64,000 bases of DNA from Halobacteriales archaeon QS_4_62_28 (lineage in GTDB: Archaea > Halobacteriota > Halobacteria > Halobacteriales > Haloarculaceae), in assembly GCA_003021685.1 (NCBI GenBank), contig PXRO01000037.1, forward strand, positions 221,204-285,203, read 5' to 3'. Below the pieces are notes generated by a model that was not told the DNA's origin, made no database searches, and saw only the letters and a program-made list of their open reading frames with translations. This document shows positions 18,684 through 27,624 of the stretch, in pieces. The first letter of the stretch is position 1. Each line of letters begins with the position of its first letter. Both the position numbers and the translations under genes were made by a program.

Positions 18684-21122
18684 CTATTCGTCCTCGAACC
18701 TGTCGGGATCGTCTGCGGCCGTCACGACGTTCACCGCGGTAACGGCTTCCGGCACGTCGTGGACCCGGACGATGTCGGCCCCGCGTTCGGCGGCCAGCGT
18801 CGTCCCGGCGATGGTTGCCTCCAGGCAATTACCGGCCTCGGCCCCGACGAGTGAGAACATCGACTTGTGAGAGTGGCCGACGAGGATCGGACAGCCAAGC
18901 GACTGCAATTCCTCGATCCGACCCAGTAGTTCGAAGCTCTCGGCGGGGTCCTTGCCAAAGCCCAGGCCGGGATCGACGATGATCTGCTCGCGGTCGAGAC
19001 CTGCCTTCTCGGCCAGCAGGACCCGTTCGGTAAGCTGGTCGATGCAGTCCTCGACCACGTCGTCGTAGTGGATGTCGGTGCCCGGGTCGACCGGCGTCTC
19101 GATGCTGTGCATCACGACCACGGGCACGTCGTAGTCGGCGGCGACCAGTCGCATTCCCGGGTCTTCGAGGCCGGAGACGTCGTTGAGGATGTCTGCGCCG
19201 GCATCGAGTGCGGCACGGGCGACGGGCGCTTTTCGCGTGTCGACGGCGACGGCGACGTCGAGGTCGGCGAGGCGTTCGATCACCGGTTCGATCCGGGCGA
19301 TTTCCTCCTGGACGGGGATCACGTCGGCACCGGGTCGGGTCGACTCTCCGCCAACGTCGAGGATGTCGACACCGGCGTCCACCATCGCCCGTGCGCGCTC
19401 GGCGGCGTCGTCGACAGCGTTGTATTCGCCCCCGTCGTGGAAGGAGTCGGGCGTGATATTGAGAATGCCCATGACGGCAGTGCCGTCCTCCCAGGGGTAC
19501 CCTCGCGACCGGTCCGGTTGCTGGATGTCCAGCGCTCGCTCGAGTTCGTCGGCCAGCGACGCGAGGCCGTATGGCTGGCCGTCGAGTTTCTCGGTCAGGC
19601 GCTTGTACTGGGCCAACGTGGCCATCGTGAGTACGTCTAGCATCTCCTCGTCCTGGTTGTTCAGCGCCGATATCGCACAGTCCCCACCCAGCGAGAGCAG
19701 TTCCTCCTTGAGATACTGTGCCTGCCGTGGCTGGACGCGAGTCTTGAGGAGGCGATGGACTGCCTTGCCACGCATCCGCCACGTGCCGGCCTCGGTGACG
19801 TTCGCCGCTTCGATGGTTTCGCGGGCCGCTTCAATGCTGTCGGCGCGTTTCGGAATCGTCGGCCTGATCCAGCGCTGTCGTGCCTCCGCGACGGCGTACA
19901 GCGACCCGGTCACGAGGACACAGTCGTCCCCGTCGGCGGCGTCCAGTGCCGTATCGAACGCGCCGGCCACGTCGCTTCTGGTTTCGACCTCGGCGTCGGT
20001 AGCGTCCTCGAACGCGGTGGCGACGACGCTTTCGTCTTCGGCCCGGTCGCGGTCTGGCTGGCAAGCCACGACGTGGTCGGCCTCATCCAGAGTCCTCGCG
20101 ATAGATCGCAGATCCTTGTCGACCATCGCGCCCGCGACGACGTGGAGGGTGTCGTACTCGAAGCTCTCCAGGGTCTCGGTGACTCGCTGGACGCCGCCGG
20201 GATTGTGCGCGCCGTCGAGGACGACCAGCGGTGCCTGACTCATGACCTCGAAGCGACCGGGCCAGTGGGCGTTGCGGAGGCCACGGGCCAGCGTCGCCTC
20301 GGCCACGTCTGTGACCTGTCTGCACAGCGCCGCCGCGATACCGGCGTTGGTCGCCTGGTGTTCACCGAGCAGGGGCAGATTCGTCTCGACGTGCCAGCCG
20401 TCGCCGTCGATTGTGACGACCCCTTCGAGTCCCTCGCGACCGCGGTATTCGACAGTGATGTCGTCGTCTTCGCTGCCGACGGTCTGGACCGCGCCGGCAA
20501 TCTCACGGACGCCCTCTCGGGCCTCGCCGGTCACGGCCGTCACCAGCGGGCGGTCCGTCGGCGCGACGTGGGCCTTGTCCCGGGCGATTTCCTCAGCCGT
20601 GTCGCCGAGGACACTGGTGTGTTCGAGCGTCACCGTCGTCACCGCGCTCGCGATGGGGTCGACGACGCTGGTCGCGTCGAGTCGCCCGCCGATTCCGACT
20701 TCGATGACGGCAACGTCGACCTGCTGACGGGCAAACTCCCAGTATGCAAGCGCCGTCAGCGTCTCGAACAGCGTCGGTGCGGTCCCATCGGCCGCCCGAT
20801 CAGTGACGTATGGCTTGACCCGCTTGACGAATTTGACAATCGAGGACTCGGGGACTTTCCGGCCGTTGACACGGATTCGTTCACGAACGTCGTCCAGATG
20901 TGGAGACGTGTACAGGCCCACGTCAAGTCCGGCCTCCCGGAGCGTGCGTTCGACCATGCGTGCGGTGCTTCCCTTCCCGTTCGACCCGGCGATCTGGATG
21001 CAATCGAGTGACTCGTGGGGATCGTCGAGATGGCCCAGCAGTGACCGGGTGGCATCGGTCCCCGGTCGCAGTGCAAATCTGCGTAGATCGAAGAGGAAAT
21101 TCGCCGCCTCGTGGAACTCCAT
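18684..21122 (-). CDS. folCP: Bifunctional folylpolyglutamate synthase/dihydropteroate synthase (FolC-FolP fusion)
   Basis: N-term IQIAGSNGKGSTARMVERTL (FolC); C-term VMGILNITPDSFHDGGEYN, DVGGESTRPGA, ILNDVSG (FolP). Confidence 0.95.
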   Translation of the reverse strand: MEFHEAANFLFDLRRFALRPGTDATRSLLGHLDDPHESLDCIQIAGSNGKGSTARMVERTLREAGLDVGLYTSPHLDDVRERIRVNGRKVPESSIVKFVKRVKPYVTDRAADGTAPTLFETLTALAYWEFARQQVDVAVIEVGIGGRLDATSVVDPIASAVTTVTLEHTSVLGDTAEEIARDKAHVAPTDRPLVTAVTGEAREGVREIAGAVQTVGSEDDDITVEYRGREGLEGVVTIDGDGWHVETNLPLLGEHQATNAGIAAALCRQVTDVAEATLARGLRNAHWPGRFEVMSQAPLVVLDGAHNPGGVQRVTETLESFEYDTLHVVAGAMVDKDLRSIARTLDEADHVVACQPDRDRAEDESVVATAFEDATDAEVETRSDVAGAFDTALDAADGDDCVLVTGSLYAVAEARQRWIRPTIPKRADSIEAARETIEAANVTEAGTWRMRGKAVHRLLKTRVQPRQAQYLKEELLSLGGDCAISALNNQDEEMLDVLTMATLAQYKRLTEKLDGQPYGLASLADELERALDIQQPDRSRGYPWEDGTAVMGILNITPDSFHDGGEYNAVDDAAERARAMVDAGVDILDVGGESTRPGADVIPVQEEIARIEPVIERLADLDVAVAVDTRKAPVARAALDAGADILNDVSGLEDPGMRLVAADYDVPVVVMHSIETPVDPGTDIHYDDVVEDCIDQLTERVLLAEKAGLDREQIIVDPGLGFGKDPAESFELLGRIEELQSLGCPILVGHSHKSMFSLVGAEAGNCLEATIAGTTLAAERGADIVRVHDVPEAVTAVNVVTAADDPDRFEDE

Positions 21123-21139
21123 ACAAAAGCAACCCCGTG

Positions 21140-21670
21140 TCAGCCTCCGGCCTGTAGTCGGCGCACGACAACGGCGGCGACAGCAAGCAGCGCCATCCCG
21201 AGGATCGGTGCTACGTCGATCTTCGAGGAGAGCCGCTCGCTCGTGGCGGTCTCCGTTTCGCTGCCGCCGTCTGTCCCCCCGCCGTCTCCGACCGGCAGGC
21301 CATCCCGGTCGTCGAAGTCGAAGTCGATTCCCCTGTCGCGGCCTCGGCGGCGGTAGAGGACGGCCCCGACGACCGCGAGGGCGGTCACGCTGATAGCGCC
21401 GACCAGAGCGATCCGCCGACGGTTCCGCCCGCCAGCGTCACTCCCCTCGGCCTCGGTTGTCGGATCGCCAGCCCCTGGCGGCGGGGTCTCGCCGACGCGT
21501 GGCCCCGTTCTCTCTGTCGAAGGTGGTGATTCACCCGCCTCGTCGTCGCCGTCATCGGTCTCGGCCAGCGGTTCCAGGTCTGCCGGTTCGACACCGGGAA
21601 TCGCTTCGAGCAGTGTTCGCATCGCCTCGGAATCCACGTCCAGACGGAGGACGGTCAGGTCATCTGTCAT
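21140..21670 (-). CDS. Hypothetical protein with two C-terminal TM segments
   Basis: RRIALVGAISVTALAVVGAVLYRRRGRDR and ILGMALLAVAAVVVRRL; start at MTDDLTVLRLDVDSE. Confidence 0.7.
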   Translation of the reverse strand: MTDDLTVLRLDVDSEAMRTLLEAIPGVEPADLEPLAETDDGDDEAGESPPSTERTGPRVGETPPPGAGDPTTEAEGSDAGGRNRRRIALVGAISVTALAVVGAVLYRRRGRDRGIDFDFDDRDGLPVGDGGGTDGGSETETATSERLSSKIDVAPILGMALLAVAAVVVRRLQAGG

Positions 21671-21686
21671 ATCTGTGCCGACGACT

Positions 21687-21714
21687 TCCGACAGTATAAA
21701 TTCATGCTGTCGGA
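21687..21714. promoter_or_regulatory. Inverted repeat bracketing a TATA-like sequence upstream of 21140..21670
   Basis: TCCGACAG-tataaattcatg-CTGTCGGA, perfect 8-bp arms. Confidence 0.5.
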
Positions 21715-21778
21715 CGAGCTTTCGGGAGTCTCGCCACTCTCGGGTGCCAAAACGCGTCACGGACGCACGTCGACTGTA

Positions 21779-22369
21779 TTAGCCGCGCTCGGGTTCGGTG
21801 TGTCTGCGATCAGTCTCTCGCTCGTCGGTAGCCGCGGTTTCGTCGTCGCCGCCAGCGGCCGGTTCCGCGTCGAGATTGTCGACGGTCGAGCGGTCGACAT
21901 CGGTGTCCGATTCGTCAGACAGCAGCGCATCGAGTTTCCGCTCGTACTCGATCTGTGTCAGTTCGTCGTCGACGTAGCGCTGCGTAAGTCGCTCCCGTTT
22001 CGTCTCTGCTGAGAGTGCAAAGCGATCCGAGAGACCGAATCGTGCCAGCGACGGGAACGTCCGCTCTGCCCGGTCGAGGGTATTCGAGAGGCGTTCGCTC
22101 TCTGGAAGCGACGGCAGCGCCGGCCCCGACACCCGCCGGGTGACGGTAACGAGGAAGGCAATAGCGAACGCGAGGTCCGCAGCAACGAGGGTGGCAGCGA
22201 TCAGCAAGACCAGCGCTGCGTCGCCGAGGACGGTACCGATACCGGCACCGCTGGCCAGTCCGGCGAGTACGGACAGCAGACCGACACCGACCGTTCCGAC
22301 GGCCAGAACCGTCGTGACGGCGACCAGCGCGAGCAGGATCCAGTGGCGGTTACGGTCGAACCAGGACAC
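21779..22369 (-). CDS. SHOCT-domain membrane protein
   Basis: N-terminal TM segments; RERLTQRYVDDELTQIEYERKLDALL SHOCT-like motif. Confidence 0.75.
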   Translation of the reverse strand: MSWFDRNRHWILLALVAVTTVLAVGTVGVGLLSVLAGLASGAGIGTVLGDAALVLLIAATLVAADLAFAIAFLVTVTRRVSGPALPSLPESERLSNTLDRAERTFPSLARFGLSDRFALSAETKRERLTQRYVDDELTQIEYERKLDALLSDESDTDVDRSTVDNLDAEPAAGGDDETAATDERETDRRHTEPERG

Positions 22370-22444
22370 ACCGGCCCTTAGTGTGGCAACGGTAAAAACG
22401 CGTGGTAGTTCTGGTTCCAGCGGTCCGTCCTATAGTGGTTGTCG

Positions 22445-25400
22445 TCATTCTGGCTCGGCGGCTGTCCGTCTTTCGAACAGTTGGCACATGACGCGTTGCT
22501 GGCCGCGTCGGAGATGACGGTTGACTGTTGGCTGTGAGACGCCGAGCATCTCTGCGATTTCTTCGCCGGTCGTGTCCCGTGGCCAGTTGAAAAAGCCGGC
22601 GAAGAACGCGGTCCTGAGGACTTCTTGCTGGCGCTCGGTGAGGTGTTCGATGATCGCGTCGACGAGGCGCTCCTGGCTCTGCAGCGAGCGGGTGACCTCC
22701 CGCTTGCTGACCAGTTCGACACTTTGCTCCTGTCCGACCATTTCGACGAAGGAGCGAACGTCAGTCGACACCGGAACGTCGACGACGATGTCACTCCCGT
22801 CGGCGGTGGCCTCGATGGACTGCGGGCGGCCGCCATGTCGGACCATCTTCGAGACGATGGATTCACCCCGAAGCGCGAGTTCGAAGACGTCACCGTCGTC
22901 GGATTCGCTGACGTGGCGATAGTGGCTGATCGCGTGTCGACCGTCGAGTCCGTCCGCAACCGTCGACGCGTCTGCTCCTGTCGTCCGGACGAACAGGCGG
23001 GTCTCCTCGGCCGACCGCGTCGCGAGTCCCTCGTAATGGACCGTACAGTCGGCCGCTGCAGCGATTCCGGTGAACTGATCGCCGGTGTCCTCGACGCGCA
23101 GTGTCAGCGAGACGAGTGTATCCGAGTGAAGGGCTTGCTTCGTTGTGACGCTGCTGATAGCGTTGGCGATGCTCTCGCCGAGTTCCGCGAACACCGTCTC
23201 TTCGAGCGTCCCGAACATATCCGTCTCGGGTGCGTACACCGCCAGGACGCCGTAGCCGTACTCGTCGAGTGTGATCGGTACGGCGAGTACTGACTGGAAG
23301 TTCGACGCGAGCGCGGTCCGTCGCCACGCCTCTTGCTGGACGTTCTGGGCAACGGTGCCGACGGCAGTCGGTTCACCTGTGACAGCGGTTTCGACGGCCG
23401 GTTCGAGGGTTTCACCGGAACTGTCCAGCGACGCGCTGTCCAGATAGCCCTGCTCTGACCCGGCCCACTCCCGGGCCCGAAGTGACTGTCCGGCCGAATC
23501 AAACTCGCCGATCCAGGCGAAGGCGATGTCGTCGCCGGCCGCTAACCGCTCGCAGACGTCCTCCTCGAGTTCGGACTGGCTGGTCGCGCCGATCAGCGAC
23601 TGTGAGACCGACCTGATCGTCTCATTGATCCGTATCTGGCGTCGCAGGCGCTCGTTCTGGGCCTCGATCTCCGCCTCGCGCTCGCGCAACGACGCTTCGC
23701 TTTCGATGCGGTCGAAGGCTGCTTCCGTCGTCGCGACGAGTGTCTCGATCAGGCGTCGCGTCGACTCGTCGAGACGGTCGGATTCGTCGACAGCGACGAA
23801 GACGCCGTGGCCCCCGATCGGGACGACGATGCCGCTACTGACACTGCTGACCAGAGCCCCGTCCTCGGGGATGGGGGCGGTATTGTCGATAGCGCTGAGG
23901 GTACCGGTCACGTACGAATGCCAGAGGAACGACTCCGTTCCGGGACCGATTGCACGCACGTCCTCGTTATAGCACGCTTCGAAGTCACTGGACAGTGCTG
24001 CCGGTGTGAGCACGTTTTCCGTGTCGTCGTACTGGTAGATACCAACGGCGTCCACGTCGAGGATCGACGCTGCGGCGTCGACGACGAGGGACGCAGCATC
24101 CTCGATGGTTTCGGTCGTGAGCAGGTCCTGTGTCGACTCCTGGAGTGATTCGAGGGCGAACTCGCGTTGCTTCTGGTCTGTCACGTCTTGGATCGATGCC
24201 CGAACTGCGACCACGTCGCCGTCCTCGGTCACAGGGTCGGCGATTGCCCGGAGCCAGCGAGTGTCTCCCGTCGCAGTGACGACCTGGAATTCGATGTCGT
24301 AGGATTCGCCGAGGTCGACCGCACGCTCGACGTGGTCTCGAACGTACTGCCGGTCGTCGGGATGGACGATCTCGAATGCTTCCTCGTAGGCCATGTCTGC
24401 GTCGGTCGGCAGGTCGTAGATCCGATACACCTCGTCGGTCTGGAACAAACTGGGTTCCGACCCACGTACGTCGAGTTCCCAAGCGCCGACGCGTGCGAGT
24501 CGCTGGGATTGCTGGAGCATCTCCTTGGTTCGCTGGAGTTCCCGCTCGCGCTCGCGTAACTGGCGCTCGCGTTCCTTGCGCTGGGTGAGATCGCGAGTAA
24601 CGCCGACTATCTGTTCGATCTCGCCGTCGCGAACGACCGGCGACAGTTTCGTCTGGAACGTGGCAGTTTCGTCCGGCAAGTCATACGTTTCCTCGTAGTC
24701 GACCGGTCCCTGTTCTTCGAGACACTCCCGATACCGTGATCGTACACTGCTCGCAATATCCTCGTCGAACAGTTCTCCGATTTCTCTCCCGGTCGCCTCG
24801 CTGGCGGAGAGACCGAGTACGTCCTCCTCTGCGTTGTTGATTCGGGCGATCCGGAACTCGTCGTCTGCCTCGACGTCGACGAGAAATATCGCATCCTGCG
24901 TGTTGTCGAGGACCGTCTCGTACTCCTCGTTGAGTTCCTGGAGGCGCTGCTCGCGCTGTTCGCGTTCGGTAACGTCGTGGCAGATTCCGACGAGACGCTC
25001 ACTAGCATCTCCCTGGGTGAGGGACATCGTCACCTCGATCCAGCGCTCCTCGCCGTCGAGTGTTTGCATCCGGGATAGCTCTTGCTGGACTGTCGTCTCT
25101 CGTTGCACTTTCTCTAAGAGTTTCTCGCGGTCTGCTGGGTCGACCCACAGCTCGCTCGCTTCGTGTTCATACATTTCCGCCGTCGAGTCGGCACCGAACT
25201 GGTTGGCAAACGCCTGATTGACGTCAAGAATCGTTCCGTCGACGCTGGTCAGGAAGGTGGCGACAGGGGCCGAGGCCACCAGATCCTCGTAGCGTTCGAG
25301 TTCCGTCACACGGTCATGGCGCTCGAAGACGTGACTGATCCACCGACCGATCAGATCGACGAACACCTTCTCGGTGTGTGAGAAGGTCATCTCGCGCGGT

Positions 25401-26104
25401 TCCGAATCGATGAAACAGAGTGTCCCGGCGAGTTCGTCGTCGATCAGGAGCTTGGTTCCCAGATAACAGCTAATCCCCCACTGGTCGTACGCGGGATCGT
25501 TCTCGTACCCCTCTTCGCGGGCGTTATAGACGCCGAGTGAGTCATCGGCAGTGACTGTCTTGCGACAGAACGTTTCGGAGAGATCAGTGACAGTACCTGC
25601 AGTAACAAAATCACTCCCGTTGGCCCGCTGTATCTCGTAGCGACCACTCTCCTGGTCGATGTCGGTTATTACTGTACTTTCGACGCCAAGCCGTTCACGG
25701 CCGAGTGCGAGCAGTCGGTCGATCTTCTCGTCGGCGTCCAGATCCGTATTCGAGGTGATGTCGTATAGCTGCCGCCGATAGCGCTCGCTCTCCTGGAGTG
25801 CGTCCTCGCTGGCACATCGGTTGTCGACCAGGTCACCGACGGCGTCGTACAGGTCGCCGATTTCATCGTCCCGGTCAGTGGTGAAATCGACCGACTGCTC
25901 GCCCTGCTCGACCCGGCGGATCTTCTTCGTGAGTCGCGAGATCGGACAGCCTGGCGTCCCCTCTATCGCGACCCCGAGAAGCCCGACACACAGGAGCCCC
26001 ACGACGACCCACCCACCAGAGCGTGGTCCCTGTATCGATACGACCGCCGTCCCGAGAGCCTCTCCCCCGTCGACTGGGAGAGCCGCAAGCCACCACAGTA
26101 GCAT
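22445..26104 (-). CDS. Membrane-anchored HAMP-GAF-PAS(x3)-GAF sensor with bacterio-opsin-activator HTH-10 output
   Basis: N-term TM GGWVVVGLLCVGLLGVAIEG, HAMP-like ISRLTKKIRRVEQGEQSVDFTTDRDDEIGDLYDAVGDLV, PAS blocks, C-term LTERQQEVLRTAFFAGFFNWPRDTTGEEIAEMLGVSQPTVNRHLRRGQQRV. Confidence 0.88.
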   Translation of the reverse strand: MLLWWLAALPVDGGEALGTAVVSIQGPRSGGWVVVGLLCVGLLGVAIEGTPGCPISRLTKKIRRVEQGEQSVDFTTDRDDEIGDLYDAVGDLVDNRCASEDALQESERYRRQLYDITSNTDLDADEKIDRLLALGRERLGVESTVITDIDQESGRYEIQRANGSDFVTAGTVTDLSETFCRKTVTADDSLGVYNAREEGYENDPAYDQWGISCYLGTKLLIDDELAGTLCFIDSEPREMTFSHTEKVFVDLIGRWISHVFERHDRVTELERYEDLVASAPVATFLTSVDGTILDVNQAFANQFGADSTAEMYEHEASELWVDPADREKLLEKVQRETTVQQELSRMQTLDGEERWIEVTMSLTQGDASERLVGICHDVTEREQREQRLQELNEEYETVLDNTQDAIFLVDVEADDEFRIARINNAEEDVLGLSASEATGREIGELFDEDIASSVRSRYRECLEEQGPVDYEETYDLPDETATFQTKLSPVVRDGEIEQIVGVTRDLTQRKERERQLRERERELQRTKEMLQQSQRLARVGAWELDVRGSEPSLFQTDEVYRIYDLPTDADMAYEEAFEIVHPDDRQYVRDHVERAVDLGESYDIEFQVVTATGDTRWLRAIADPVTEDGDVVAVRASIQDVTDQKQREFALESLQESTQDLLTTETIEDAASLVVDAAASILDVDAVGIYQYDDTENVLTPAALSSDFEACYNEDVRAIGPGTESFLWHSYVTGTLSAIDNTAPIPEDGALVSSVSSGIVVPIGGHGVFVAVDESDRLDESTRRLIETLVATTEAAFDRIESEASLREREAEIEAQNERLRRQIRINETIRSVSQSLIGATSQSELEEDVCERLAAGDDIAFAWIGEFDSAGQSLRAREWAGSEQGYLDSASLDSSGETLEPAVETAVTGEPTAVGTVAQNVQQEAWRRTALASNFQSVLAVPITLDEYGYGVLAVYAPETDMFGTLEETVFAELGESIANAISSVTTKQALHSDTLVSLTLRVEDTGDQFTGIAAAADCTVHYEGLATRSAEETRLFVRTTGADASTVADGLDGRHAISHYRHVSESDDGDVFELALRGESIVSKMVRHGGRPQSIEATADGSDIVVDVPVSTDVRSFVEMVGQEQSVELVSKREVTRSLQSQERLVDAIIEHLTERQQEVLRTAFFAGFFNWPRDTTGEEIAEMLGVSQPTVNRHLRRGQQRVMCQLFERRTAAEPE

Positions 26105-26344
26105 AGGACAGCATTATTCGCGGATGGTGATTACTGTCACGATATTGTCGACCACCGATATTTTTGCAGCGCCATTCTATCGACACGACCGGGGCTTGAC
26201 CGCCACCGAGCGATCACGTTCCAAATCGACGGACTGCACCGCGACTTCACGGGTGGCGCTATACATATAGCCCCGGAACCGGTGGTGCGTGAACATAGTT
26301 ATGGGCTACGGGCAAGACCCTGGGCGGCTTTGAGTGAAACAGGT

Positions 26345-26593
26345 ATGACGATGAAAGCCACTCCACGGACACGCGCTGCACCGTCCATCCGCGTCGTGCA
26401 CGCGGTCGCGAACACACTCGATACCGACCCGGTCGAACTGTCGCCACCGCTTGGCGCAGTGCTCGATCCGGACGCACTCGATAGTATCGGCCGGAGCAAA
26501 GCGGCCACGACCTTCGAATACGCTGGTTGCTTGGTGACGGTGACCGCAGACAACGAAGTCCGCGTCGAAAAATCCGACGACAACTCTCCGTGA
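26345..26593 (+). CDS. HalOD1 output domain protein
   Basis: SIRVVHAVANTLDTDPVELSPPLGAVLDPDALDSI...TTFEYAGCLVTVTADNEVRV. Confidence 0.85.
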   Translation: MTMKATPRTRAAPSIRVVHAVANTLDTDPVELSPPLGAVLDPDALDSIGRSKAATTFEYAGCLVTVTADNEVRVEKSDDNSP

Positions 26594-26597
26594 TACA

Positions 26598-26753
26598 ATG
26601 CCAACGAACGAAACCAACCGGGAATTAGACGACGAGATCCGCGAAACGTACGAAGAGTACACGCTTGGCGGCCAGCGAGTCGCAATGATCGCCGATCCGG
26701 AGAACACGCACGCCTGGATCCAATCGTCCTACACAGTCGAGGTTGACCCGTGA
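26598..26753 (+). CDS. 51-aa small protein in a sensor operon
   Basis: Own reading: MPTNETNRELDDEIRETYEEYTLGGQRVAMIADPENTHAWIQSSYTVEVDP*; 4 nt after HalOD1 stop. Confidence 0.75.
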   Translation: MPTNETNRELDDEIRETYEEYTLGGQRVAMIADPENTHAWIQSSYTVEVDP

Positions 26754-26816
26754 GCATCCCGATCCGCACCTGCGGGGGTGCCGGTCAGCCACGCACAGTG
26801 TCCCTGTACAAACAGT

Positions 26817-27599
26817 ATGATTAGTCCGGATAACGACGCGCGCTCGCCAGGTACGAACCGGACTGACGGGATAACTGTCCTCTGTATAGGCGAGGACACC
26901 GAGTATCTCGCGATGATCGAAACTGCGTTCGAGGACACAGACCGCCTCAGTATCCTGATCGAAACCGAACCATCGCAGGCACTCGACCGGTTGGACGGCG
27001 TCGACTGCGTCCTCAGCGAGTACTGCATGACTGGCCTCGATGGCATCGAACTCCTCGATGCCATCCGTCAGCGCGTCCCAGACCTCCCGTTTGTCCTCCA
27101 CGACGACATCGACCTGGCCGAAGTGAGCGATCGCCTCTTCGACCGCCCGAAAACGGATTTCCAGTCGAAAGAGTGGGACGAAGCGTGTATGCGACTCCTC
27201 TCTCGACGAATCACGCTCGTCGTCGAGTACACGCGCTTCGAAGCAACTGCGAACCGGCTCTCTGCGGCAGTCGAGACGAGCAGGGAGGCGACGCTCGTCG
27301 TCGACCCGGACGGCACGATTGCATTCGTCAACGACCGACTCGCCGCGGAACTCCCAGACGACCTGCTGGATGGGGCACAGAACCACTGGGAGGCACTGTT
27401 CACTGACGAATCGGTCACACATCTCCAAACTGACGCCTTCCCCGTCGCTGCCGACGGGTGGAACTGGACCGGTCAAACGGTCCTGCACACCCGGTCAGAC
27501 GGCGATGCGACCGCACGGACCACCCTCTCGCATCTGGACGACGGCAGCATCGTCTTCGTCTTTCACCGTCTCGACCGCGCGACCGGCGAATCGTCGTAG
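26817..27599 (+). CDS. Response-regulator-like REC (atypical) plus PAS domain protein
   Basis: ITVLCIGEDTEYLAMIETAFEDTD...VDCVLSEYCMTGLDGIELLDAIRQRVPDLPFVL then PAS-like SREATLVVDPDGTIAFVNDRLAAEL. Confidence 0.8.
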   Translation: MISPDNDARSPGTNRTDGITVLCIGEDTEYLAMIETAFEDTDRLSILIETEPSQALDRLDGVDCVLSEYCMTGLDGIELLDAIRQRVPDLPFVLHDDIDLAEVSDRLFDRPKTDFQSKEWDEACMRLLSRRITLVVEYTRFEATANRLSAAVETSREATLVVDPDGTIAFVNDRLAAELPDDLLDGAQNHWEALFTDESVTHLQTDAFPVAADGWNWTGQTVLHTRSDGDATARTTLSHLDDGSIVFVFHRLDRATGESS

Positions 27600-27624
27600 A
27601 TGTTTCGCTCGATCTCGTCTGGTA

